NCBI GenBank assembly: GCA_003254925.1
Contig: QANZ01015834.1
Span: 679-64,678, forward strand
DNA length: 64,000 bases
Reading direction: 5' to 3'
From: Chamaecrista fasciculata
Taxonomy: Eukaryota; Streptophyta; Magnoliopsida; Fabales; Fabaceae
Part shown: piece after piece, positions 11,130-21,960 of the stretch
Layout of the letters: each line of letters starts with the position of its first letter
Position numbering within the stretch: the first letter of the stretch is position 1
Translations under genes and position numbers: made by a program
The notes under the pieces: generated by a model
The model's input: only the letters and a program-made list of their open reading frames with translations
What the model was told of the DNA's origin: nothing
Databases searched by the model: none

Positions 11130-14100
11130 TCAAAGCGTGATGTTGTTGACCGTGCGGTCGAGATACTTTCTGAGGCTCGCGACATTCCATGGGTTTGGTA
11201 AGTGGCGGCCGTCTAACGTAGAAAGCATGTACGCGCCACCAGGGATAACTCTGATGACACGGTATGGACCTTCCCAGTTGGGGTGTAGCTTGCCGTGCGA
11301 ACGGTTCAAGCGATCGTTGGCCACGTCGCGAAGAACGAGGTCGCCAACGTCAAAGGATCGATGTTTGACCCTTTTGTTGAAGTACTTCGCCATGCGCTCT
11401 TTGTAGGCGGCCTGGCGGATGCTGGCGATTTCGCGCACCTCCTCAAGTTCGTCTAAGGCGATTGCCCGACAGCCTCGGTTTGCCTCCTCATTGTAGTACA
11501 AGACTCTGTCGGAGAGAAAGGCGGTCTCGGCTGGGATCATGGCGGGCGACCCATAGGTAAGGGTGTAAGGTGCCTCGCCTGTAGACTCTTACGGTAAGAC
11601 CAGAGGACGGTTGGGAGCTCGTCCGCCCAGCGACCTTTGGCGTTGTCGAGTCTGCGCTTCAACCCGTTCAGGATGATGCGGTTGGCGAGCTCGGTTTGCC
11701 CGTTGGTCGAGGGGTGCTCGACTGAAGTGTTGCCGAGGGAGATGTCATACTCAGCGCAGAAATCGCGGAAGGATTCGCTGATCAATTGGTGGCCGTTGTC
11801 GCTGATGATTCGCTGCGGGACGCCAAAACGTGACAGTATGTTCTGCAAGACGAAGGTTTTCATCTGGGCAGAGCTGATCGACTTGACCGGTTCAGCCTCG
11901 ATCCATTTTGTGAAAAGGTCGATCGCGACGATAAGGAATCGGCGCTGGCCTGTGGCGGTCGGAAATGGCCAGAGGATGTCGATCCCCCAAACATCAAAGG
12001 GCCAAGGGGATTCCATTGGGCGCATGTCCTCACCCGGAATGTGGATGCGATTAGCGTGCTCTTGGCACTTTCGGCAGGTTTTCACCAGTGCTGTGGCGTC
12101 CCGAATGATCGTGGGCCAATAGTACCCCGAAATGAGCACTTTGCGTTTCAGTGTGGGCGCCGCCTGGTGTGAACCGCAGAGCCCTTCGTGGAGCTCCTTG
12201 AGGGTGAGGCGCGCGTCATTTGGTCCCACGCATCTGAGGCAGGGCATGGAGTGACCGCGTCGGTAAAGGTTGTTCCCCCAGAGGAAGTAGTGGGCAGCCC
12301 GGCGTACAACCTTTCGGGCTTCGTTCCTGTCTGCCGGGAGGGTGCCATCCCGGATGTAGGACATGATGGGCGTTCGCCAATCAGTCGTTGTTGAGAGAGC
12401 TAGGACCATGGGACCCTCGATAGAGGGGCGTTCTAAAGTGGTGCGAATGATGGAGGAACGGCCCCGGGCGTTTGGCTTAGAGGCCAGTTTGGCTGCCCGG
12501 ATGTGCGAGAATTGGGCGGCCCGGATGTGATGGCGGAGGATGTACTTGGCCTTTTCCACGTACTTGAGGATAGTGGGCTCCTTGGCCTCAAAGTCTCCTT
12601 TCATGTGACCGACCACCAGCTGGGAGTCACTATAGATGTGGATGTCCTGGGCGCCCATGCCCACGGCGAGCTCGAGGGCAGCGATGAGTGCTTCGTACTC
12701 GGCCTGATTGTTTGTGGCCGGGAAGCGTATGTCGATGGCCTGCTCGATACTGTAACCGTCAGGGGATTCGACGATCACATCTGCGCCACGGAGCTTGGCG
12801 GACGAGGCCCCATCAATGTAGAGGTTCCACACGATGGGGGTGGGATTGGCGGGCGTCATCTCAGCGACGAAGTCGGCCAGACCTTGGCCTTTGATGGCGC
12901 GTCGTGGTTCAAATGTCAGGCCGAATTCGGAAAGCTCGATCGACCAATTGACCAGGCGGCCTGCGATGTCGGGCTGATGAATGATTTGCCTCATGGGGCG
13001 GTCGGTGCGGACAATGATCACGTACTGTTGATAGTAGGGTCGCAGCTTTCTCGTGGAAACGAGTAGGGCGTACACCAGCTTTTCAAGTACGTGATATCGT
13101 GTCTCGGCGCCCGTGAGGACTTTGCTGGAAAAGTAGATTGGTCGCTGTTCGTCTTTTTCCTCGATGATCAAGACGGAGCTAACTGCCACATCGGTTGCGG
13201 CCAGGTATACGTAGATTGGCTTGCCGGGCGTGGGAGTGGTGAGGATAGGCGGCCTGCTCAGGTACGCCTTCAGTTGCTGGAACGCCTCTTCGCATTCGGC
13301 TGTCCAGGTGAAGTTCTTTCCTCCCTTAAGGGTCTTAAAGAAGGGTAAGCACCGGTCGCCCGATCTTGCCAGAAAGCGGTGGAGCGCCGCTATGCGCCCG
13401 TTGAGGCGTTGTACCTCTTTTAGCGTTTTTGGGGACGCCATGTCGATGATGGCCTGACACTGGTCCGGGTTGGCCTCTATCCCACGCTGGGAGATCATGA
13501 AGCCTAGGAACTTGCCTCCGGCGACCCCGAAAGCTCATTTGGCGGGGTTGAGGCGCAATCGGTAATGGCGGAGAATCTGGAAGATTTCCTGTAGGTCATC
13601 CAGGTGGTCGCCACCAGCCTTCGTTTTGACAACCATGTCGTCAACGTAGACCTCGATGTTCTTGCCGATGTTGTCCTTGAAGAACCTGTCCATCATACGT
13701 TGGTACGTGGCGCCCGCGTTCTTCAAGCCGAAGGGCATGACGTTGTAACAGTAGATGCCCTGTTCAGTGATGAAGGCCGTCTTGTCGACGTCCTTAGGAT
13801 TCATCCTGATCTGGTTGTAACCCGAGAAGGCATCGAGGAAGCTCAAGGTGGCGTCCCCGCAGGTGTTGTCCACCAACTTGTCGATGCTGGGGAGTGGATG
13901 AAGGTCCTTGGGGGTCGCCTTATTGAGGTCCGTGAAATCCACGCACATCCGCCACTTGCCGTTGTGCTTGGGGACCAGAACGACGTTGGACAGCCAGGTA
14001 GGGTACTTGGTTTCCCGAATGAACCCGGCCGCCAGTAGTTTGTTTACTTCATCTTTGGCGGCGAGCTGCCGCTCTAGCCCCAGGACTCGTTTCTTTTGAA

Positions 14101-14332
14101 AAACTCAGGGGCGGTCGTCTACATCCAAGGAATGCATGACCAGCTGGGGGTCGACGCCGGGCATGTCCGACGTGGACCACGCGAAAATGTCGCCGTTGGC
14201 GAGTAGGAAGTCAGATAGCCTGGCTTGTTCTTGGGCGGGGAGATCCGCAGAGATGCTCACTGTTCGCTCCGGGTGTCCGGGGAAGTGAATTTGGACGAGC
14301 GTGTCCGAAGGTTTGGGGCGTGCGCCCTCGAC
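11130..14332 (-). pseudogene. pol: Gypsy pol: RT, RNase H, archaeal-type RNase H and integrase (Tat type), broken
   Basis: The order on the minus strand starts with a pre-RT block (DIFAWSTSDMPGVDP). The RT has KWRMCVDFTDLNKATPKD and the catalytic YVDD (near 13640). The Gypsy RNase H region (about 12860-13240) follows, then a second, archaeal-type RNase H with LYIDGASS, TNNQAEYEALIAALELA and YSDSQLVV (about 12590-12830). The integrase has a zinc-binding HEG...H with CRKC (about 12060-12210), GIDI, ISDNG and a TNGQTE glutamate (about 11690-11990). A chromatin-proximal C-terminal tail ends at 11130. The defects are TGA at 14105-14107, TGA at 13535-13537 (a Cys position in NPAKCAF) and a frameshift near 11590 just after LWSYR. 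Catalytic residues of all domains remain, so inactivation looks recent. Confidence 0.9.
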
Positions 14333-14613
14333 CTAAGATGTGAGACAAGATGCGTATAAGTAAAGAGATCTTGTAATGGAAAATGATTTCATTGAATAAA
14401 TGATTTCATTAATATAAAAAAGGCGTCCGCCATGTGTAGGTCGGAGCATACATTGAAATGACAAAAGGGGGGCCTTAAGCATTTTGGAGGAAGGGAAAAC
14501 TGAAACATAACAGACATGAAAATAGAAAACAACTAATCTTAAGGCCGGGCGGCTAGTCCACCCATTAGAGTTAGCTGCTAAATCAAGGAGCGTCAGCCAC
14601 TGGTGTGGGATAC
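14333..14613 (-). other. Probable intron between protease and RT of the Tat element
   Basis: The stretch is non-coding, with an AT-rich part, between two coding blocks. Read on the minus strand, the upstream exon ends ...GATGAG|GTATCC and the downstream exon starts ATCTTAG|GTCGAGGGC. Joining them keeps phase 0 (LRDE|VEGARPK) and leads straight into the conserved pre-RT block. Ogre-type Tat elements are known to carry a spliced intron at this very place. Without removal, the frame stops within 10 codons (VSHTSG then stop). Splicing itself is inferred. Confidence 0.65.
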
Positions 14614-15170
14614 CTCATCGCGGAGGTCCGTGATTTCTGACGTGCCCATGTCTGTGTCCTCCTCGGCGGGCTCCGGGGGAGGGGAGTCTGGCGTCCCTTC
14701 CAAGAACTGGCGGGTCTGGTACCTGGGATCGATCATTACACGAGTCAGGCTTGTGGCGTAGCAGCGGCGACCCTCAAGTTGATCGCCCCGAATACTCGCA
14801 GTTCCCCAGCGAGTAGGGAATTTCATGAGTAGGTGAGCAGTGGAGATTACTGCTCTGAGGGCGTTGAGGCTGGAGCGCCCAAGAATTGCATTGTAGGCAG
14901 ATGGCGCTGCTACAACGATGAAACTGGCATAGGTTGCCGCCATTCTGGGCGGATCGCCATCACCCTCGAGGGTGAGCTTGGTTTCGAGAACCCCTTTGCC
15001 AGGCGTCCTGGTCCAGGCAAAGCCGATCAGCGGCTCATTGAAAGGCTTGAGGGCGCTCAAGGGGATGCCCAGGTGCTCGAAGGCGTGGAAGAAGAGGATG
15101 TCCGAGGAGGACCCTTGATCCACCAGTATGCGCCGTACGTCAATCTCACCTATGCTCGCCGTGATGACCA
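14614..15170 (-). pseudogene. Gypsy aspartic protease region
   Basis: This follows gag in the same frame once the nested LTR is removed (DEPMV|VITASIG). The retroviral-type active site reads LVDQGSSSDILFF (D-x-G-S-S), followed by GFAWTRTPGKGVLETKLTL and NAILGRSSLNALRAVIST, both typical of the plant Gypsy protease fold. The enzyme cleaves the Gag-Pol polyprotein. In this copy the domain is cut near its N-terminus by the LTR inserted at 15171-16649. The five bases 15166-15170 (GACCA) are one arm of that insertion's target duplication. Confidence 0.85.
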
Positions 15171-16649
15171 TGTTGGAGATTGTGCCCTAGGGCCAATCAT
15201 TTTATAGATATGTTGTGAACATATCAATTAATTTATGGAGATAAATTAATGGTTATCATATTATTAGCATGTTTACTATGATAACAGTCCGTGATTAATT
15301 ATGAGATAATTAATCTAAACCGTCCCTGGTCGCTCATTCAAGTGGGAACTTGAAATGAACTAAGACCAGCATGACCTCGGTGCATNNNNNNNNNNNNNNN
15401 NNNNNNNNNNNNNNNNNNNNNNNNNNNNNNNNNNNNNNNNNNNNNNNNNNNNNNNNNNNNNNNNNNNNNNNNNNNNNNNNNNNNNNNNNNNNNNNNNNNN
15501 NNNNNNNNNNNNNNNNNNNNNNNNNNNNNNNNNNNNNNNNNNNNNNNNNNNNNNNNNNNNNNNNNNNNNNNNNNNNNNNNNNNNNNNNNNNNNNNNNNNN
15601 NNNNNNNNNNNNNNNNNNNNNNNNNNNNNNNNNNNNNNNNNNNNNNNNNNNNNNNNNNNNNNNNNNNNNNNNNNNNNNNNNNNNNNNNNNNNNNNNNNNN
15701 NNNNNNNNNNNNNNNNNNNNNNNNNNNNNNNNNNNNNNNNNNNNNNNNNNNNNNNNNNNNNNNNNNNNNNNNNNNNNNNNNNNNNNNNNNNNNNNNNNNN
15801 NNNNNNNNNNNNNNNNNNNNNNNNNNNNNNNNNNNNNNNNNNNNNNNNNNNNNNNNNNNNNNNNNNNNNNNNNNNNNNNNNNNNNNNNNNNNNNNNNNNN
15901 NNNNNNNNNNNNNNNNNNNNNNNNNNNNNNNNNNNNNNNNNNNNNNNNNNNNNNNNNNNNNNNNNNNNNNNNNNNNNNNNNNNNNNNNNNNNNNNNNNNN
16001 NNNNNNNNNNNNNNNNNNNNNNNNNNNNNNNNNNNNNNNNNNNNNNNNNNNNNNNNNNNNNNNNNNNNNNNNNNNNNNNNNNNNNNNNNNNNNNNNNNNN
16101 NNNNNNNNNNNNNNNNNNNNNNNNNNNNNNNNNNNNNNNNNNNNNNNNNNNNNNNNNNNNNNNNNNNNNNNNNNNNNNNNNNNNNNNNNNNNNNNNNNNN
16201 NNNNNNNNNNNNNNNNNNNNNNNNNNNNNNNNNNNNNNNNNNNNNNNNNNNNNNNNNNNNNNNNNNNNNNNNNNNNNNNNNNNNNNNNNNNNNNNNNNNN
16301 NNNNNNNNNNNNNNNNNNNNNNCTTTTGGAGTTTGAATCAAGAAGGAGTTCTTGAGTTCAAACACACTGTAGATTGGTCCCTAGTTCTTTTGGAGAAAAG
16401 AACTGAAGGCTAGCACCTTGGTGCCCGAAGAAACTGTTCGTGTGGATTACTGGCAGAGGGAGAACGCTGGGAGTGGGCTCCTTGGACACGCCTTGTTCAA
16501 CCAATCGATTGAAACTCGTGAGGTATACCACTATCTATAAAAGTTTTAAATTCTACTAGCGGATCCGTTCGGGAATTTTAGGACCTAGCGTGTTTTATTT
16601 TAATTTTATATTTTGCTTCCGCTGCGTTAGGCACCTACAATTCCCAACA
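15171..16649 (+). mobile_element. Copia-type LTR nested in the Gypsy element (contains assembly gap)
   Basis: It begins TGTTGGAGATTGTGCCC and ends TTCCCAACA, and is flanked by GACCA at 15166-15170 and 16650-16654. Those 5-bp duplications show a genuine insertion. The visible 5' portion (to 15385) and 3' portion (from 16323) match the ends of the LTR family. Complete family LTRs here are 2.1-2.4 kb, whereas this copy spans 1479 bases including 937 Ns. The gap length is therefore not a true measure. A complete element collapsed between two identical LTRs cannot be excluded. Confidence 0.9.
15386..16322. other. Assembly gap (937 Ns)
   Basis: A run of N. Reading frames drawn across it are meaningless. 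Confidence 1.
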
Positions 16650-16654
16650 GACCA

Positions 16655-18209
16655 TGGGCTCGTCGTATTCAACGGGCTTCAGCTCATCGTGGGTGAAGGT
16701 GATAGGCGCGAGGATGTCTTCGTGGGAGCGTTTGATGCTCGTGTAGTGCATACACATAATGGACCGCATGATGCTCTTGCGGTTATGGGGAGTCTTATGC
16801 CTGTGTATCCCACCGGAGATAGTGTTTATTACGTTCCGGGCGGGCGTCTCGGAGTGCGTTGAGTCGCCACTCCCGCTCTCAGTGACTTTCCTGTTCTTCT
16901 GGTGGGAGGCGTCCCCATCAGATCCTGGCCGTTTCTTCTGTTTATATTCGGCCAGGTGGCCGTCGCGGATCAGTTGTTCGATTGCATCTTTCAGGGAGAT
17001 GCATTCGTCCGTCGTGTGGCCATAGCCGTTATGGTACCGGCAATGCTTGCCCGTGTCCCGTGGGCGGCCCGTCTTGACCGGGAGCGGCCTTACTACCGGG
17101 AAGAAGTCGATGGATCCGCAGGCGCGCAAAATCTCCGACCTAGAGACAGTAAGGATGTGATAGGTCGGGAATTTGCCCGTGAAGGGGGTGCGCTGGGCTC
17201 CTGGTGATGAGTTGGAAGGGCGATCGTGCCTCTTCCACTTTCCGCTGCCGTTCCCATTGACGTTCTGGGTCCGGGTGCTTGTCTGGCTGTTCTGCATGTC
17301 CTTCAGTTTACTGAAGCGGCTCTTGGAGGCGACCTGGTTGTCCTCCTTGAGAATGAAATCGCGGACTTGCTTCAGCAGCGCGTCCAGGGTCTTTGGGTTG
17401 GCGAGCGCCAACTCGTTGGAAACGTTCCCTGGCCGTAGGCCCTGCTTGAAGGCGTGGATGGCCACGCTGTCTTCCAGGTCCTCCACTTCGTGGCAGCGCT
17501 CGGAGAAACGCTTGAGGAAGTCCCTGAGGCTCTCGCTGGAGCCTTGATTGAGGTCCGCCATGACTGTTGATGGTTTTTTGTAAACAATACTGGTGGCGAA
17601 GCGCTTGAGAAAGGCGGCCTCCAGCTCATCAAAGTTGTGGATTGAGTAGTCTGGTAGGCGGGCGTACCAGTGGAGTCCTTCCGGACCAAGTGTGGTGGGA
17701 AAGAGCTTGCACTTCTTTCCTTCCGTGAGAGATGCCAGCTGGATGTTCGCGTGGAACGTCTTTTAATGCAGGTTTGGGTCTGCAGTTGGCTCGTAGGGCA
17801 CCATCTTGACGGGCATCTTGAAGCCCTGTGGTACGATATCACGCTGGATGGACACGGCAAACGGTCCCTTCTGGGGAATGAACGTACCCGGCTCGTCCTC
17901 GAAACCAGCAGCTGGCGCGTTTTCCTGGGCCGAACCAGCCGTTGTGTTACGGCGACCGAGATTCGACCCCTGAGGCGTGCTGTGAACAGAGAGGCTCTGG
18001 AATTCGCGACGAAGAGATTCAATCTGCTCCTTCATCATGCCACGAAAGATGGACATGATGTCCATAGCCTGGAAAGTTTGGCCCGTGGCGCCCATCTCGG
18101 TCGTAGGTGGTGCTACTCGAGAGGGTGCTCCCTCTCCCCGATGTTCCTCCTGTTCCTGGTCCTCCTGAGAGCCAGGGGCGTGCTCCTGGGAATCCGAGGG
18201 GTCATCCAA
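16655..18209 (-). pseudogene. gag: Gypsy gag (capsid/nucleocapsid), with one nonsense codon
   Basis: The minus-strand frame starts at MDDPSDSQEHA (18209), the first ATG after an upstream in-frame TGA. A Gln/Glu-rich N-terminus is followed by the retrotransposon gag fold (LEAAFLKRFATS, SLRDFLKRFSERCHEVEDL, AIHAFKQGLRPG; about 17360-17640). Then comes a zinc-knuckle-like CRYHNGYGHTTDEC (CX2HX4HX4C, the form common in Tat gag) with DAIEQLIRDGHLAEYKQ near 16960-17070. TAA at 17763-17765 interrupts the frame after DPNLH. Gag builds the virus-like particle and binds element RNA. The frame runs on into the protease, interrupted by the nested LTR. Confidence 0.88.
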
Positions 18210-18360
18210 AAGGGGATCGCGAGGGGAGTCGTTATGGGCTATAGCAAAGTGGAGATCACCTAGTTCAGCAAGTCAAACGTTGGTGAGTTAGCTTTTGTAA
18301 AGAAAAAAGCAATAGAGGATGAGCGTGAGAGCCCGCAAAGTTCAGCAGGTGAGGAGGAGA

Positions 18361-18380
18361 GTCCCCACAGACGGCGCCAA
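18361..18380 (-). other. Primer binding site of the Tat-type element
   Basis: Immediately inside the 5' LTR, the minus strand reads TTGGCGCCGTCTGTGGGGAC. TGGCGCCGT-type sequences at this position match the 3' ends of plant tRNAs used as primers by Gypsy elements. I do not assign the exact tRNA. Confidence 0.75.
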
Positions 18381-18986
18381 TGATAAACTAGAAAATGAGT
18401 AGCACTTACCTAGTTCATCGGTTGTGGGCTGCAAGAGCCAAGAGTTGAACAAGAACCTGCAAGAGCTTCACAGGGGGGCCCTGCGAAGAGAACTCCGACG
18501 CTCAAGTTAGTAAGAGAGTGATATGAGAGTAAGAGAATTCTAGAGTGTAAAGAGTAGCTAACCTTGAACTGCTGAGATGGGCTCTATTTATAGAGCAGGG
18601 AGGAGAGAGGTGGTCAGCGCGCGGGGCGGACCACGTAACCAGACACGATCTCCACCAGCGGAGATGGTGGAGACCGAGATTTGCGGAGCAAGGCAATCGT
18701 GGGTGATTGCGTGTCACTTCGCATGGCGGGCGCCAGGCAACTGGAGATCGTGGGTGTGAACAAGTCCGCAGCCCACGATCTCCCGCAGCGTGGATTGTGG
18801 AGCGAGGTAGTCGTGGATGACTACGTGTTATTTGGGGGGCGTGCGCCAAGACCCTGGATGGATCATGGCCGCCCCTAACTGTGCAGAGGGCGCCCGATTG
18901 GCTCGAGGGCGCCTTGCAAGGTGTGGAGGGGAGAAGAGGCCCGGTTCGAGGGCCGTTTAAGCGTACGCCCAAATAGTGATGTATCA
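18381..18986 (-). repeat. 5' LTR of the Tat-type element
   Basis: The 606-bp partner of 6167-6772, followed on the right by target duplication GGTGG (18987-18991). It carries the element's promoter on the minus strand. Confidence 0.93.
18585..18592 (-). promoter_or_regulatory. LTR TATA box (TATAAATA)
   Basis: On the minus strand TATAAATA lies within the palindrome GCTCTATTTATAGAGC. It is the likely core promoter for the genomic transcript of the Tat-type element. Confidence 0.6.
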
Positions 18987-18991
18987 GGTGG

Positions 18992-19900
18992 TATAGGCTT
19001 GAACAACCTAACTCTCTGGAAACTTTTTCTTTTTGGAGAAAAATTTCGGTTTTTAGAATTGTAATTGAATTTCAACTTTTATTCCATAAGCATTGACTTT
19101 TTTATTAGGTGGTATAGGCTTGAACAATATAAAATAAATTGATACTTATTATATTAATATCATTATAAATGATTAATAATCACCTTTCTTCACTTAATTG
19201 ATACAGAATGATTAATGAATAAGTCAAGTATTGATAATAATGCAAGCAATCAATTTAATATTGATGAATCAATTACTATAATCTTACTATTAATTTCTCA
19301 AATATAAAATTGAATTCATGATAAAAAGACAATCAAATTGCCATTTCTTTTGTTAGCAGAATGCAAGTAAATCCATAGATCAAATCAATACTTAATACGA
19401 TTATAGTTATACCGATGTTTTATAAAATTAATATCAACACATTTTAAGTATTTGATAATATACAAAGCCAAAGTTTGAATGTGACATTATGTATCAATTT
19501 TTCTTTTTCGAGAAAATTTTTTGCTTTTAAAATATTAATGAATTTGAACTTTCATTCCATACGCTTTAACTGATTTATTACGTTGTAGAGATTTGAACAA
19601 TATAAAAAAATTGGTACTTATTATATTAATATCACTATAGATGTAATTACCTTCCTTTCCTTAATTGATTGATATTGATTGATTAATCAATAAATAATCA
19701 AGAAGTCAAATGTTGATCAAAATGCAAGCAATCAATTTAATATTGATTAACCAATAGCTATAATTTTACTATTAATCTCTTAAATATAAAATAGAAATCA
19801 CAATAAAATACAAAATCAATTTAATATTTTTTTTTAACAGAATGCAAACAAATCCATAAATCAAATAAATACTTACAGAAAACGAAATAGCATTAATCAA
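18992..19900. repeat. Diverged AT-rich tandem repeats, unit about 476 bp
   Basis: The segment from 19113 (GAACAATATAAAATAAATTG...) is repeated from 19589 (GAACAATATAAAAAAATTGG...) over about 290 bases, including TGCAAGCAATCAATTTAATATT and a block ending near AATCCATARATCAAAT. The preceding block (CATTCCATA..CTTTAACT/TTGACTTTTTTATTA) is found at 6060, 19080 and 19550. The array was split by the Gypsy insertion. Confidence 0.7.
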
Positions 19901-20071
19901 ATGGATGGAGAAACATTCACCGATCGAAATGAAGTCTTAGGTGCATTGAAAACCTAGGAACTCTACTTACTGAACTAATGAAAAAGAAAAACATACAATA
20001 ACCGAAACATAAAACCATCAAAGTCTAAATATCATAGAAAACGAAGTTCGACTTGGACATGCATGTATAAC

Positions 20072-20437
20072 TCAAATCTTCTCTTGCTTAATCTTCTTGA
20101 TCATCTTGACACCACTTGCAACAATTGCTTCTTTAACAGACCGCGAGACTGGATCATCGGTAACGCTTATCTTAGAACTTGTACTTGATGCAAAATCAGG
20201 AGAAATGGTTAAATCGGTAATTGGAAGAGATAGTTGACCAAAGTCAAACACTCCAGCTTTGTTGATCTCTGGAGTCTTCATGTCATCACTCATTTCAATA
20301 TTTCCCTAAAAATGCATTTGAATAAGGAAAAAAAACATTAATTTTTTTATGCATCTAAATATATTGTTATTTAGAACACAATAAATGTGGAAGAAACATA
20401 CATCAACAAATCCATTATTGACAGAATTGCTATTAGC
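20072..20437 (-). pseudogene. Orphan 3' end of a spliced gene (two exons)
   Basis: Two minus-strand exons join in phase. Exon 20402-20437 (after TTTCTGCAG, ending GTTGAT|GTATG) encodes ANSNSVNNGFVD. Exon 20072-20305 (after TTTTTAG) encodes GNIEMSDDMKTPEINKAG and continues to KKIKQEKI and a stop at 20072. The second exon is Ser/Thr/Asp-rich and then basic. I do not recognise the protein. No upstream exon with a start is evident up to 21300, so this is either a truncated gene or the last exons of a gene whose 5' part was lost to rearrangement. A short gene starting at Met 20293 is a weaker alternative. Confidence 0.4.
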
Positions 20438-20440
20438 CTG

Positions 20441-21359
20441 CAGAAAAAACACATGTAAAGCGCAGCTAAGAAGATATAATATAACTTTTTTTAAAATGAT
20501 GTAACCATAGACAATAATCTATAAACACGTCAAGTATACATATAAAAATGATAATGGGAAGAAGAATGAAAACGATGAAAACAATATTCTATAGAGGCAC
20601 GCCTGCCCTAATTTTCCTCCTTGGGTATATATAGAGAAGAATGTTCGTCGATAACAATTCAAAATAAAGATTAATGATATAGATTCACACAATAAATCAC
20701 GTTAAATAAGATTGATAGTGTACAATAATATTTTAGGAAGGATTAGTATTAGCATTAGTCTACTAATTGATATGAGGTCAAAGTTACCAAATTTGCATTC
20801 TAATTTATATTGATCTGTCAACTAATCCTAAAATAACAACAATACACTATAATTGTATTTAATTGATTGCCAAAAGTAACACAATTAAACACATGATTAA
20901 CAATCATGAATGGAAGAATCACCCCATCACATTAATTTTGTGATTGAGAAACATTAATCAATACGAATATATAAAAAACAACAACACAAATAAACACATG
21001 ATTGACAATCTTAAATGCCTAAAACACTCGATCACATTAAATTTGTGATTGGTCTGCACTATTATTTCGAGTCCACTTGGCTAAATTAATCCAAGTATAA
21101 TTGACATTCCACATGGCAATCATTCATTCGACACAAATATGCCACGCAGGAGACACATGGAGTTAGGAGGTGACCCCCATGCCACGTAAGAGCCTGTGGC
21201 ATAGTTTCAAATATGCTTCTCCTTATTATAGCATAGATAATAGATTAACAGTTAATTATATAGAGCAGCTTTAATATTTATTTTTTCTAGTGTAATGCTT
21301 CCAAATATCAATTTGATCTAATGTTGCTACTTGTGATAAGGGAAATTATATGAAAAAAA
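20441..21359. other. AT-rich spacer
   Basis: No gene was seen. Near 20880-21060 two short related stretches (ACACATGATTAACAATCATGAATG and ACACATGATTGACAATCTTAAATG with following CACATTAA.TTTGTGATTG) form an imperfect direct repeat about 110 bp apart. Confidence 0.45.
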
Positions 21360-21665
21360 AACTTCATAGCTTTGGCTAATGATTTGTAGCCATTGATTTA
21401 CCTTTTCAATCTTGAGATTTGCACAAATTGCATAGATCTCAAAATGAAAAAAAATAAATCCAATAACTATAAATTCATTAGTTAAAGCTACTTTTCTTTA
21501 TGGTGAGTATAAAATAAAACACCTTGCTTTAGCTATTTATTTTTTAGCCGTCGGATTAGATATTTTGATCTCGAGATTTGTGTAAAATAATATATAACAT
21601 TATTTTACATAATCTCAAGGTCAAAATATCCAATCCAACAGCTAAAAAATAACTAAAACCATGGA
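21360..21665. repeat. Two adjacent hairpin-forming repeats
   Basis: The first stem pairs TTGGCTAATGATTTGTAG...CTTGAGATTTGCAC (21374-21424) with its inverted counterpart ending ATTCATTAGTTAAAGC (21435-21489). The second pairs TTAGCTATTTATTTTTTAGC...GAGATTTGTGTAAAATAA (21532-21591) with TTATTTTACATAATCTC...GCTAAAAAATAACTAAA (21601-21657). The stems are related to each other. This looks like a tandem pair of palindromic MITE-like sequences. Confidence 0.55.
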
Positions 21666-21960
21666 CTTTCAATATCATTACTCTTTTCTTTATAGCATAA
21701 CCCTTTATGATAATATGCCTGTAACGCAAGTGTGATGACACACTATGCCATGACAATACATCATGGGATTAGACCGTGTGACATAGGACAAGACATTCCC
21801 CTATCTTTTCCTACACGTAGAAAGTCTCCACCATTTTAATTTCCCATTCTATTTGTCCACATGGAACTCCTCTTTTAGAGAATCCTCGCGAACTCTTTTT
21901 CCTTCTTTTTCTTTGAGTTCTATCTCTCAAAATAAAATAACACTCGCAACCTGGAGGAAA

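Larger units (their letters stand above)
6167..18986 (-). mobile_element. Tat-lineage Ty3/Gypsy LTR retrotransposon with nested LTR insertion
   Basis: A structurally complete element transcribed on the minus strand. The 5' LTR is 18381-18986, followed by the primer binding site, gag, protease, an intron, RT, Gypsy RNase H, an archaeal-type RNase H, integrase, a divergent antisense gene, polypurine tract and 3' LTR (6167-6772). GGTGG flanks both ends (6162-6166 and 18987-18991). The second RNase H and the extra gene between pol and the 3' LTR are known marks of the Tat clade (Ogre, Retand and Grande relatives). I count about nine mismatches between the two 606-bp LTRs, so it is fairly young. 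Nonsense codons and one frameshift make it non-autonomous. Its protease region is interrupted by a copia-type LTR. Confidence 0.93.

Noticed and set aside
12503..13066. 187-codon plus-strand frame inside pol
   Set aside because: It is the antisense shadow of the RNase H-coding sequence, with no start context or motifs.
15334..16365. Long frames spanning the N run
   Set aside because: They consist of unknown residues created by the gap.
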